A stretch of DNA of 64,000 nucleotides from Nannochloropsis oceanica. Taxonomy: Eukaryota > Sar > Eustigmatophyceae > Eustigmatales > Monodopsidaceae. Each line of letters opens with the position of its first letter. The first letter of the stretch is position 1. The stretch covers positions 559,001-623,000 of the forward strand of contig CP038135.1 in NCBI GenBank assembly GCA_004519485.1. Reading direction: 5' to 3'. Made by a program: the position numbers and the translations under genes. This document shows positions 39,954 to 49,580 of the stretch, in pieces. Below the pieces are notes generated by a model. It did no database searches, was not told where the DNA came from, and saw nothing but the letters and a program-made list of their open reading frames with translations.

Positions 39954-41503
39954 GAGTGTGAGTTGCGGGAAGCGGCAACGAGTAAGGAGAACGAGTAGGG
40001 AGGGTTTATTTTCTTGCTTGCGCTTCTTGAGCAACTTTCCCACCCCTGGGGCAAAACTCGACATCACGGGTGAGGTCAATCAGGGAAAGAATTCTCATGT
40101 CACAAGCCACGTGAAGCAGGGACGCGATTGCCCGAGGCCACCAACGCGAGCGCTCTCCTCGATAGATTCCTCACGCTGATATGTAGATAATGGAATAATG
40201 AGGCAACGAGCGCACCCACCGGTTGGAGGGCTTCATGTCTTTTCGTGACTAAGGCAGTACGCCTACACCAACGCACCCTGCACCACTCCCTGCCCCACGC
40301 CACAGGAACGCTCTCTTCTTGCCTGAACCACCTACCTTCAACTCTTCTAGCCATGATCTACTTTGTGAGTGCCTGCCCCTCCCTTCCCCTTCCCTTTCAA
40401 CCTCCTCTTCCTGTTCTGCCCTTTAGCTTTGGGGATAGTGGAGAAGTCAAGTTGGTAGTCAATATACCCAGCAGCAGGATATCTATGACATTTTCTGCAA
40501 AGTGTTATCTTCCTCCCTTTGGTTGTCGCTTCTTTTAGCTTTGAATAGACGGTGTTGGCGCTTCAGTCCTGCCGCTCCCCAGTCATATTCTTTGCCGCAC
40601 GAACGCGTTCTAGGGAGCTACTTTCATCCGTCTGCCCTCTCAAACGGATGTCACGCGCTTGTGCTCGTATCCCAAAACCCATTCATGAGTCAATTCTGAA
40701 GTGCAACGCATCACCCGTTTGTCTCCCTCCTCCGCCCTCATAAGCGGAAGCAAGTCGCAGACGTGCCTCTACTTGAAATCTGCCAAGAAATATATTGTGC
40801 TCTGTTTCTGTTCTACAAGAATATTGACGCATTCATCATTATACTTTCTCCCCGTTATTCAATCATCTTGCAACAAAAATGATGACAGGTCAACTCTAAC
40901 CTTTTCCTCTCCTTCCTCCGCGGTAACGCACAAGAGGGTCAGGGCCCAAAATCTGCTAAGGTGCCCGTCAGCGATGGTGCCGTTGTCGAAAGCAGCGGGG
41001 ATGCGGAAGGCTAAATGATATATGCTGACCACCTGTCATTTCGGAGCTAGCAGCTGCGTGCACCGCAAAAGCTTTGTGGACACGGGAAGAAGCCACACAA
41101 AGGAAACAAGAAAATGACCAACAAAGTCCGCATCTTTGACTTTGATTCTCACTCTGATGCTTTCTGGTTGATGAGGAACCTTACTAGACACTGCTGCTGG
41201 AGCCCTTTCCTGTCCTCTCTTTCATTTCATATCTCCTGCCCACAAAGCAAACACAGGCCAACACTCTCATGCACACATACACACGTAGTCTACATTGCAT
41301 CCATCATTCTTTATCTTTATTCCTCGCCTTCCAGTACTCGTCCTCGTCCTGCTCTGCCGTTTGGTCGATTGGTTACTTTTTTATTATCAACGACTGGCCT
41401 CCTAATCCTTTTGCTCTTCTCCCGACCCCTCATCCTACTCTTGCTCTTCTTCCTACTTTACTTCCTCCACTGTCCCATCCCGATTGCTCTCATCTCCTCG
41501 CCA
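39954..41503. other. Region with a possible small spliced gene and no clear model
   Basis: About 1.55 kb between the Rieske start and the end of the cohesin gene. A minus-strand promoter must lie at its left. An ATG in GCCATGATC context at 40354 is followed after four codons by a GTGAGT donor and a polypyrimidine-CTTTAG acceptor (40425). A coding-like plus-strand tail ends at a stop near 41013. I could not join these in one frame. The remainder (41019-41503) shows only frames antisense to, or downstream of, the cohesin gene. Confidence 0.35.
40354..41015 (+). other. Candidate small multi-exon gene, unresolved
   Basis: Circumstantial signs of a gene are an ATG with a good context (40354), a very short MIYF-type first exon, a GTGAGT donor at 40366 and a pyrimidine-rich acceptor at 40425. 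The region sits head-to-head with the Rieske gene at a spacing typical of this window. The stretch 40933-41015 reads as a coding-like Lys/Val/Ser/Glu tail to a TAA stop. No combination I tried gives one continuous protein, and I recognise no family. This is a pointer, not a gene model. Confidence 0.2.
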
Positions 41504-44500
41504 CTACTTTCGCGATCTCTTACTGCCCTTGCCCATATTTCCCCCAGCGCAACCCCTGACAGCCTTAGAAAGCACGAGCTCCCCAAAAATGGACGTCTCA
41601 CTGTCACTCTCAAAACCACCCGTGGCACTACGTCCTTCCATCTCTGCCTCCTCAGCCTGGGACGACGCCCGCTCCCTCTTCTTCCTCGAAACCGTGCTTC
41701 GCTGGCTTTTGCTCCCGGAACGGCGCTGGCTACGCTGGCTGAGACTCCCACGAAAATCCACGTCCTCGTCAACGTCCTCGTCCTCATCCTCGTCCTCTTC
41801 ATCTTCGATGTCTTCCTCCGTCTCGTGCACCGAGGCCAGAATGGCGCTAGAGCGCCGCCCCGAAACCGACGACCCCGCACTCGAGCCCTTTGAGCCACCG
41901 CGCGCCTGACCCAGGACATGCCCGGTCAGCAAAATACTGCTGACTTCTTTCTCGCCGGACAAAAAGCTATCCCTCCCTTTTTCGTCCCCAGAAGAGTGAA
42001 TCGAATCCTCCTCGTCATCACCTGTGTCATTGCCCAGCTCTGACTCCTCAGCAGCCGCAGACGTGCCATGACGATGACGACGATCACCAGAAGAAAAGGA
42101 GGACACCATCTTGCCACCAGTTTCCCCTTCCTTCCTGCTGCTGCTGCCAGCAAGGCCCCGCCGCTTCTGGACCGTCGAGCCCGTGATTCGCGGACTGGCG
42201 ACTCCTCGCTTGAGCTTTGAGGGAGTGGTCGAGGCCCGCTTTAGCGCAGCGCCGGCACCCATCCCCGCCACTGCGACGCCAAAGTGCCCATAGAGCTCAT
42301 AGTAGAAGTTGAGGTAAGCAATGCCCTCGTCCGTGTGGTCTGCATCCTCTGCCTCCGCCGCGACCAGCTGCCGTTCATGCTCCACTTGCTCCTTGACGAC
42401 CTGGGGGAGCGCTGCAGTCTTCTCACGGAAAAGATGAGCCACCTCGTGCATGCGGTTTTCGGGTAGCTTCGGCATATAACACCGCAAGGCATCCAAAAAC
42501 GTGAAGTTCTTGGGTGCATCTTCCAGAGCAAAGGCCACACCGCTTTTCAAAAACCGCACGAAAGAGTCCGCCGCCGGTGTCTCAGCCTTAAGCCTCCCGA
42601 CCCCCATTGTCTGCGCCATGCGCACGCCCAACCGCGTTATCTTCTCCAGGCCTGCCGCCGCCGCTGCTGCCTCCGCCTCCTCATCCTCCACCTCTGAGCC
42701 TGTTTGACACCACTTGTGGTAACAGGAACGGAGGGTGGTCATTTGAACCTCCAGGTAAAGCTTCATGTCCAGGTCCTTGAGCTGCTTCATAAAAAAGCGT
42801 ACACTCTCTGTCGACTGCCGGCCCGAGTCCACAAAATGAGCAGCGATTGCCGCCGCCTGCCGCCGGTTGATGCTTTCCGTGGTGTATAGCACAGAGCGAA
42901 TTAAGGGGTCCAGCAAGTCCCGACGCAGCACTTCGTCCGCGGCCGCAGCGTCCCCCTCGCCCCCGCCCTCCGCCTCCAACACCGCGGCCTCCTCGAAGCG
43001 AGCCTCCTCCTTCTGAAAGAAGAATTGTAACAGACGCAGGAAATCGGGCTCGGGTGTCCAGACTATCCGATGCAGAACCTGATAGCGGGCGCACAGGGGC
43101 CGGAAGAGAAAGCGCAAATCGCTAACCACGGCATAGGCTGTCTTCTTCAATTCCTCCATGGCTGCCACCACCGTCGCCGAAACCTTACCCTTGCCGGCCT
43201 TGCGCTCCTTTTTTTTCCCCTGGCTACTGCGGCGGCCGTTCGCTTCCTCATTGTCCATCTCGCTCCCGTCCTCCTCCTCGTCCTCTTCCTCGCCATCAGG
43301 CACGATACTCGAACCGTCAAGTCTCAACACGGCGCTCAAGACCTCCAGCAAGATAGTGCGCTGGGCCACCACCGCGTTAGCCTCCTCCTTCCCTACATCA
43401 TCGTCCTCGTCTTCCTCGTCTACATCCTTATCCTGCACGTCGGCATCGTCGTCATCTTCCTCCCCATCAGTGTCCTCACCCGCCTTGCGGTTCCGCCCTC
43501 CCTTTGTCGCGACGGCCTTCTTCTTGTCCATCCTCTTCGTCAGCGGCTTCTGCTCCTGCGCCAGGCGTATAAGTCCAAGGGTCGAGTGCAAAAGGAGGAT
43601 ATACAACAAATACGTGCCCTCCCGAACCACGCGCACTGTCAACTGCAACCGTTCCTCCCCCCCACCCCAGGTCTGCTCCTCCTGCAGTCGGAACATAACC
43701 ACCTCCTGCACCCTCGCCGCCAACGCCCCCAGCTTCCCACCTTCTCCGTCCCCCCCAATATAATCAGCCAAGTCAATCTGCTTGCCTAGTGTGCCAAGCT
43801 GTAACAACACCAGGCTCGCCGAAAAATCGGCATCCTTTTTACCCGAGCTGGAGACAATCCCCCGCCCACACTTGTTCTCCTTATTGCTGCTGCCACTGCA
43901 GCTTCCATCAATATTCAGAGCCTCAAGGCGGCGACATAATTCGGCCACGATGATCTGAAGGATGGCACCGACATTGTGCAAGCGCCCCCCCGCCTCCTGG
44001 TCGCGCTGGAGCAGGTGAGCGAAAGAACGAGCCACGTCCTGCAGCACCGCCGCGTCAGTTGCCTTCAGATACACATCACGCAGGAGCTTGAGCAGCGCTT
44101 CAAAATGCCCTTTATTGCGTTTGTTCGCTATAGTGGCCGCCTGGAAATACTGGGGCAGCCCAACCAAACCCGCCATCTTTCTGGCATCCGTCTGAAACTG
44201 ACTGAGCACTTGAGGCAAGTCCTCCACCGCACCCGAGGTGAACGCCTCAAGCGCCGCCTCAAGCTTCTGCTTCCGCTCCCGAAACGCTCGCATCTCGGCC
44301 GGCCCCGAACCAGCAGTCTCTATCCCTGCCTTCTTGCCCGCACCTGTAGTGGCTATGGAGTTGCAGCCCGAGGTGAAGGTAAGCTCGGCATGGGAAGCCG
44401 CACGTTTGACACTGGCTCCCAACAGGCGGATGAGGAGGGACTGCTCGTGGTCCGAAAGCCCGGCAACAGCGGGAGAAGAGGAAGCGGCAGCCCGTTGACT

Positions 44501-46483
44501 CTCGCGGAGAAGCTGGAAGTATGTAGGCCAGTCGTACAAGAAGTCGCCTTCCGGGTGCCGCTCAAAGGCCTCCACACAGGCAGCCACCAGCTGCTCGTGC
44601 TCGGGGACCCACTGCTCTCCCTCCCCCAAATGGTAATCCAAGAACTGCACTACCGTCACCAGGCGCTTCATTACTCCACGTCGGCGAGCCCCGCCTTTCC
44701 CGCTCGTGCTGCGACGCTGATGTCGCTTCTTCTTCGACGCCACCGCGGTTTTGTCTTTCCTCTTGCCCTCCTCTTCCGCTACGTCGGTATCGTCCTCCCA
44801 CCCCTCCTCCTGCTCGTTATTCCCCTCCTCGTCCTCCTCGACACCCGACAAATCATTGAACCCATCGACGTGGTCAGTAAAAAACAACATCGCCTGCTCC
44901 CTTGTCCGCACGTCCCAATGCGGGTCTAGCAGCAACTCATCCACCTCATCCAACAGTTCGTGCGAAGCCTCATCAAGATAACCCGCCCCCTGCAGCAAAC
45001 GTAAAACTTGAACCGCCGTTCGCTTCACCCCCTCATCAACATCGTGCACTAAATCTTCCAAGCGCTTCAGAAACCTGGAGGTGAAATTCTCAAGCTGGGC
45101 AAGGTAGGCTTTCTTGCTATACAGTCGCAGCAGCACCCCCGCCGCTGCCGCCCGCACCGCACCCGCCTTATCATAGAGCATCCACCCTAAATACTTCACG
45201 AACTGATCCCGCAAAAACATGCTAGGATAGGTCTCCAAGAAGAAGCCCAGGCCCTCCATGCAATCGGCTCGTACCTTCTCATTCACATCCCGATACCGCG
45301 AGGCAAACACTCCGTTGAAAATCTCCTCCAGCACGGCTTCCAACGCCCCCTGATGACCCGTCTGCTCCTCAATTGCCTTATTCAAATCCAGAGCTTTTCG
45401 GCTTCGACCTGCACCCTTCCGCTGCTCCGCTTCGAGCTGCCGACTTGCCACTTCGACCTTCTTGCTCAACGCCAATGTCTCCTGCACCAAGGCATTGCCC
45501 AGCCGCAGTCCCGCGTAGGCCGCCGTGTGTCGTACCGAAACCAATGGCACCTCACACAAGGCTCGCACCAGATCAATGACCGAGCGAACAGCCTCTATCT
45601 TATGCCCATTTCCATCCCGGGACGCCTTGACCAGCTGTTCCCACGCCTCGGCAAACCGACCACGAAAGCCCTTGAACTTGGCGCCCTCCAGCAAAGGGTA
45701 AGCAGCCATTCCGCCCTCCCGCAAATCTTGCACCATGCCATCCACCAGCGCCTCCCATTCCTCTGAGTCCAGCTCAGGAAGGACCTCAGCCTCACGGTTC
45801 ACATAGCTCTTCTTCGCCCCAGCGCTCCAAACCAAAAAGTTGAAAATATCGACCAAAGACGTCCCCCCCATTTCGTCATCGTCCTCCTCTTCCATCTCAT
45901 ACGCCCGCACCCATTCCCGCATGCGCTTTTCCACCGGCAAGTTCCGGACCAAACTCTCAAACAGCAAGCTGTGCTTACCCTCCTTCAAATTTCCCATTCC
46001 CCGCCCACGCGTTGCGGCCGCCCGCTTCGACGCACCTCCCGCCTTGCCCTTCCCTTTCCCCCTCGCCGCCGCGCCTTCGGTCAAGAGCCGGTCCAGGCCC
46101 TCCTCGTCCGATGTCTCCTCATCGCTGCTGTAGGGATCGATCGGCTTTTTCTTATCTTTCTGTGCCCGGGGTGCGGGGGTCTTGGCCTTGTTCTTGCTCT
46201 TGGTCGTGGCGCCCTCGCGGGGCGAGACCTTCTTCGTAGACATCAGCTTGCGCTTGCGCTTCCTCGAAGGGCCCTCGTCCTCGTCCTCCTCCTCCTCCTC
46301 GTCATCACTTTGCGCCTCCTCCTCGCGTCCCTCTTTCTCGGAATAGTCGTTATCCTCGTCCACCTGGGGCCGGGTCGTCTTGCGCTGCTTGGTTACCTTC
46401 TCTGCGGCCTCGCGCAACGCGTCCTCGTAAACATTGTCGGGCTTGACCGATGCCCGACCGCTGCGCCGCACTGCTGGAGCCAT
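41504..46483 (-). CDS. SCC3: Cohesin subunit SCC3/STAG
   Basis: HEAT-repeat subunit of the cohesin ring, needed for sister-chromatid cohesion and chromatin loops in the nucleus. It is a single-exon, 1659-residue protein. The N terminus has a RRSGRASVKPDNVYEDALR segment, then basic/acidic low complexity. The STAG domain follows at about residues 190-360 (HSLLFESLVRNLPVEKRM, TSLVDIFNFLVWSAGAKKSY, VPLVSVRHTAAYAGLRLGNA). The stromalin-conserved region follows, with VFASRYRDVNEKVRADCMEG and YPSMFLRDQFVKYLGWMLYD, then long helical repeats. The C-terminal 250 residues are Ser/Glu/Arg-rich and disordered. ATG 46483 sits in ACCATGG and is preferred; the frame extends three codons further without an ATG. 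It is longer than human STAG proteins (about 1250) because of acidic inserts. Confidence 0.94.
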   Translation of the reverse strand: MAPAVRRSGRASVKPDNVYEDALREAAEKVTKQRKTTRPQVDEDNDYSEKEGREEEAQSDDEEEEEDEDEGPSRKRKRKLMSTKKVSPREGATTKSKNKAKTPAPRAQKDKKKPIDPYSSDEETSDEEGLDRLLTEGAAARGKGKGKAGGASKRAAATRGRGMGNLKEGKHSLLFESLVRNLPVEKRMREWVRAYEMEEEDDDEMGGTSLVDIFNFLVWSAGAKKSYVNREAEVLPELDSEEWEALVDGMVQDLREGGMAAYPLLEGAKFKGFRGRFAEAWEQLVKASRDGNGHKIEAVRSVIDLVRALCEVPLVSVRHTAAYAGLRLGNALVQETLALSKKVEVASRQLEAEQRKGAGRSRKALDLNKAIEEQTGHQGALEAVLEEIFNGVFASRYRDVNEKVRADCMEGLGFFLETYPSMFLRDQFVKYLGWMLYDKAGAVRAAAAGVLLRLYSKKAYLAQLENFTSRFLKRLEDLVHDVDEGVKRTAVQVLRLLQGAGYLDEASHELLDEVDELLLDPHWDVRTREQAMLFFTDHVDGFNDLSGVEEDEEGNNEQEEGWEDDTDVAEEEGKRKDKTAVASKKKRHQRRSTSGKGGARRRGVMKRLVTVVQFLDYHLGEGEQWVPEHEQLVAACVEAFERHPEGDFLYDWPTYFQLLRESQRAAASSSPAVAGLSDHEQSLLIRLLGASVKRAASHAELTFTSGCNSIATTGAGKKAGIETAGSGPAEMRAFRERKQKLEAALEAFTSGAVEDLPQVLSQFQTDARKMAGLVGLPQYFQAATIANKRNKGHFEALLKLLRDVYLKATDAAVLQDVARSFAHLLQRDQEAGGRLHNVGAILQIIVAELCRRLEALNIDGSCSGSSNKENKCGRGIVSSSGKKDADFSASLVLLQLGTLGKQIDLADYIGGDGEGGKLGALAARVQEVVMFRLQEEQTWGGGEERLQLTVRVVREGTYLLYILLLHSTLGLIRLAQEQKPLTKRMDKKKAVATKGGRNRKAGEDTDGEEDDDDADVQDKDVDEEDEDDDVGKEEANAVVAQRTILLEVLSAVLRLDGSSIVPDGEEEDEEEDGSEMDNEEANGRRSSQGKKKERKAGKGKVSATVVAAMEELKKTAYAVVSDLRFLFRPLCARYQVLHRIVWTPEPDFLRLLQFFFQKEEARFEEAAVLEAEGGGEGDAAAADEVLRRDLLDPLIRSVLYTTESINRRQAAAIAAHFVDSGRQSTESVRFFMKQLKDLDMKLYLEVQMTTLRSCYHKWCQTGSEVEDEEAEAAAAAAGLEKITRLGVRMAQTMGVGRLKAETPAADSFVRFLKSGVAFALEDAPKNFTFLDALRCYMPKLPENRMHEVAHLFREKTAALPQVVKEQVEHERQLVAAEAEDADHTDEGIAYLNFYYELYGHFGVAVAGMGAGAALKRASTTPSKLKRGVASPRITGSTVQKRRGLAGSSSRKEGETGGKMVSSFSSGDRRHRHGTSAAAEESELGNDTGDDEEDSIHSSGDEKGRDSFLSGEKEVSSILLTGHVLGQARGGSKGSSAGSSVSGRRSSAILASVHETEEDIEDEEDEDEDEDVDEDVDFRGSLSQRSQRRSGSKSQRSTVSRKKRERASSQAEEAEMEGRSATGGFESDSETSIFGELVLSKAVRGCAGGNMGKGSKRSRK

Positions 46484-46967
46484 GGTGGGCACCGTGAGGG
46501 GAAGTGTCTGTGATTAAGTATCGTATGCATTATATGTGTGAGTGGGTTGTAGGTCTGAGGGCGTCCGCGAAAGGGTATTTATAGGTTTGACAAATGGAGG
46601 TTCGCCAAACATGCTCGCTTTAAAAGAAGCATGTTACGAGCGATTGGACTCCGCTTTACATCCTTATCGTTCATAAAGCAAGAACAGGTATGCTTGGACT
46701 GGAGCTGCGTGTGGTGTGCGTGGAGTGTTGGGTGCTCGTACCATATTTGCCAAACGATGGCAAGCAGAGAAGGAGAGAGGAGGGACGCGCGATAATTCTT
46801 CGCGCGCTATAGCTTGGCATGGTCATTCTCACGGCATAACGGCATGGGTGCTTCTCTCCTTGCTTCGGAAGCAACTCAAACCCTTCGACCAGAAACACGC
46901 ACTTCATGATTGACATTTTCCTCCCCCCAAAGCTCAGAGCACATTGCCTTTCTACGAGCCGAAAGCG
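46484..46967. promoter_or_regulatory. Divergent promoter between cohesin and orphan genes
   Basis: A 484-bp spacer between head-to-head genes. It contains TATATG- and TTATAGG-like patches near 46525 and 46580, on the cohesin side. No specific factor site can be named. Confidence 0.4.
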
Positions 46968-47894
46968 ATGGTCATGCGGAGAGTAGCACAACCACAGACG
47001 GTGGGACTCCAATTATTCCTCCTCCTCGTGCTGATGATGCTCCACGCGGCGATTGCAGACACGGCCCCCATCTTCAGCATGACCAGCACCAGCGGCGGTC
47101 CCGCGGCGGCCACCACATCGGGGGGTGGCGGGAACGGCATTCCCCGGCGCATGGCAAGCACGGGGGGAAAGGGCACGCAAAGATTGGGCGGCGTGGGCTT
47201 TGACAAGGAGCGGACGCTGGGGTTTGTAGAGTACTTGAGCACGGACGCCTTGGAAAGCATCGACACGTTTGATCGGCTCTCCGTGGGCTTGAACATGACC
47301 ATTGAGAACTTTTTTACATTCATCAACCGGCTGCTGGAAGAAGAGGTCCCAAGGGACGAGGACGAGGACGAGGACGAGGACGGGTCAGGCGACGAGGATA
47401 CGTTGAGCGTGAAGCAGCTGGGCCAATTGTTTGGGGGAGTAAACGACACGGCGGTGGAATATATTCTGGACAATCTAGACGCGGACATTTACGACTTGCA
47501 GGCAGGCTTTAACACGGTGGACGTGATCATGGTGCTGATGTTCGTATCTTCCCATCTGGAGGCTAATCGTTTGCCTCTCTCCATTCTCGAGATCATCTCC
47601 GCCTTCTGCGACCCTGAATGGGAAGACCTGGACGCGGATGTGTGGGTGCCGAATGTGGCCAAGCTTAAGGGTGTGAAGGAGGCGGACGTTCAGCGGGTCA
47701 TGAATCAGCTGGAGGGCTCCTTGGAGGACATCAGGGGGTATGTGGACGAGATAGTGCGGATGGACTGTTGCGAGCTTGTTCTCAACGGTGGCTTTCCTAC
47801 TGTCGTCTCGGCGTCCTCTGCTAAGGCCAGTCCTCGACTTACTAGTCCCCGGCTTACCTCATCTGTTTCTATCGACAAGCGCAGTGGGTATTAA
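46968..47894 (+). CDS. Secreted or lumenal orphan protein with acidic run
   Basis: I do not recognise this 308-residue protein. It starts with a clear signal peptide (MVMRRVAQPQ, then a LQLFLLLVLMMLHAAIA core) and a Gly/Ser/Thr-rich stretch. The rest (about residues 75-285) is predicted mainly helical, with FVEYLSTDALESIDTFDRLS, NMTIENFFTFINRLLEEE, an Asp/Glu run (DEDEDEDEDGSGDED), and VNDTAVEYILDNLDADIYDL. The last 25 residues repeat SPRLTSPRL. Two N-x-T/S sites (NMT, NDT) would suit a secretory protein. The middle, with paired short helices around acidic loops, is faintly EF-hand-like, but I see no complete Ca-binding loop. The upstream frame has no earlier ATG. No intron is seen. Confidence 0.72.
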   Translation: MVMRRVAQPQTVGLQLFLLLVLMMLHAAIADTAPIFSMTSTSGGPAAATTSGGGGNGIPRRMASTGGKGTQRLGGVGFDKERTLGFVEYLSTDALESIDTFDRLSVGLNMTIENFFTFINRLLEEEVPRDEDEDEDEDGSGDEDTLSVKQLGQLFGGVNDTAVEYILDNLDADIYDLQAGFNTVDVIMVLMFVSSHLEANRLPLSILEIISAFCDPEWEDLDADVWVPNVAKLKGVKEADVQRVMNQLEGSLEDIRGYVDEIVRMDCCELVLNGGFPTVVSASSAKASPRLTSPRLTSSVSIDKRSGY

Positions 47895-48200
47895 AGGAAG
47901 TTAGGAAATTAGACACAACACGAGATAAAAAGAAAAAGAACGAGGTATTTGTACATTTATACTGCTGAAATGTCACCATACTCCCTGTCTTGAAAATGAT
48001 ACTCCTTAATCGTGTCATCAATTTTCAAGAAGGTGTCCTTTCTTTTTGATTCTCGCTTTTAGACGGGCATTTATATCCTTTCTCATTTTATATACTCGAC
48101 CCTATACAAAGCTATGTGCATGTCTTACAGATATTACATTTTCATACAGTGCCGAATTCTTTTCTACGTACAGCGGCGGATATCACGAGGCTCGACGCGG
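47895..48200. other. Convergent 3' spacer
   Basis: A 306-bp AT-richer spacer between the stops of the orphan and the metal-transport-like gene. No other element is recognised. Confidence 0.35.
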
Positions 48201-48947
48201 CTACAGGCTGTGGTAGCTGTACCCTCTGTCATGCATCACATCCGCAACGCCCTGCTCCAACGTCTGCAATACACTCGCCGCGGCTGTCTCTCCTTCTGTC
48301 ATCCCATCGCGGTGCTCTGTTGCTGTTGCTACATCTGCCACGAGAAAAACCATCCCCTGCTCAAAAATCACGTCTGCTCGCAAATCCCCCATGGCCTCCA
48401 GCGCATTCTTCAGTCCATTCGCACATGCTTCACACTTCATGCCTCGCACCCTATATCGAAGCATTACAGGCCGTGGTGTGGTTCCGTGCAAAGAAGAAGC
48501 CAAATTGAAGCTCCCCATGCTCAACTCCCCACGATTAAGGCGACGCACCAGGACCGGTGCACTGGCCAAGGCCACGGCCACAAGCCAAGTAGGCAGACTG
48601 CGCAAGGGTTTCTTGTGCAGTTGGATGTCGTATGTCACCGTCTTGTAAGCTAGGCTTGAGAAGGTCAAGAATAAAAATAGCGGTCGAAAACGGTCCAAAA
48701 CCGCAAAGCCCGCGCAGCCCACGGAGATGGAGTTGAGGACCAATTGGACGGCGCAACACGACGACGAAAGGAGACCTCCAACGGTCGCCGCGAGCAACTC
48801 CACTAAACGTCCTTTGCCCACCCGACTCTTCCGTAGCAAGACCACAGCCAGAACCACCATGCTTGCCAAGGCTGTGGCCACTGTCGCTCTTGTGGCCCGC
48901 GTAGGTGGAATGGTAGAACGCCGCCGACTCGACAGCACTGCCTGCAT
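48201..48947 (-). CDS. MerT-like membrane protein with C-terminal HMA metal-binding domain
   Basis: A 248-residue protein that combines membrane spans with a heavy-metal-associated domain, like bacterial MerT-MerP fusions. The N terminus is Arg/Ser/Thr-rich and presequence-like. Span 1 is about residues 25-40 (ATALASMVVLAVVLL). The next segment, LLSSSCCAVQLVLNSISVGC, has the vicinal Cys pair and sequence style of MerT's first helix. FRPLFLFLTFSSLAY is a further span, and TWLVAVALASAPVLV a last one. The HMA domain (about 165-245) has the ligand motif GMKCEAC. In bacteria MerT/MerP import Hg(II) for reduction; the metal here is unknown. ATG 48947 is the only in-frame ATG before a stop, but the frame is open upstream and an acceptor at about 48996 allows a missed 5' exon. 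Confidence 0.72.
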   Translation of the reverse strand: MQAVLSSRRRSTIPPTRATRATVATALASMVVLAVVLLRKSRVGKGRLVELLAATVGGLLSSSCCAVQLVLNSISVGCAGFAVLDRFRPLFLFLTFSSLAYKTVTYDIQLHKKPLRSLPTWLVAVALASAPVLVRRLNRGELSMGSFNLASSLHGTTPRPVMLRYRVRGMKCEACANGLKNALEAMGDLRADVIFEQGMVFLVADVATATEHRDGMTEGETAAASVLQTLEQGVADVMHDRGYSYHSL

Positions 48948-49580
48948 GGTGCTTTGCCCTTGACGGGCCAGTTTTCCCTTTAGCGTCGATTCCAAAGCCA
49001 GACTGCGGATAATATCGGGGAAAGCAAACAAGTGGTAAGTACGACCCCATCACTGCGCAACAAGACAGCCGTACAGGCAGATGTAACAAGGGACAAAAAT
49101 GTTCCGCTCATCCGGCAATACGTAGCGCCGTCGTTGCAGCCCTACTTTTAACACACCCTTCGGTGTAAGGACCGTCCCAACACGGGCACGACCGAGGCTT
49201 GCTACAGAAAATTTACCTTGTGCTGTCGAGCTCTGCGGATGTGAGCAGGGATTCCGAGATCAGGCCACAAGAAGAGGCAGATGAGGAGGAGAAAGAAGAT
49301 GCCTTGCCGGGGTGATTCTGAGGCTTCCCTTCGATACGGTTAGCACCTGAAACAAGAGGCCCACATACCGCGCCGCCTCCTGGCGGATTGTTACAAGGAG
49401 ACAAGAAGCTGCTGATGCGAGGCCCAGTCATGGCTTGTGTTGGCCTGTGGCATGTGTATGAGTGCATATGTAAAATCGGAAACGAGTTTGTCGTCATCTT
49501 CCACCATTGTGACACTGCTGCCGGCATCAAAACTCAAGGCGTAAAGATGCCCCAACCCACCAAAAACCACAGGCTCAAAA
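48948..49580. promoter_or_regulatory. Divergent region with unresolved upstream exons of the MerT-like gene
   Basis: About 630 bp between two head-to-head genes. On the minus strand there are plausible splice signals (GTACGG near 49080, CCGCAG near 48996, GTAAAT near 49216) and open stretches without ATG. The MerT-like gene may therefore begin further right than annotated. The TMCO4-like promoter must lie in the right half. Confidence 0.4.

Noticed and set aside
43070-44929. Several 200-300-codon plus-strand frames opposite the cohesin gene
   Set aside because: They are Leu/Arg/Ser-rich antisense shadows of the SCC3 coding sequence without domains.
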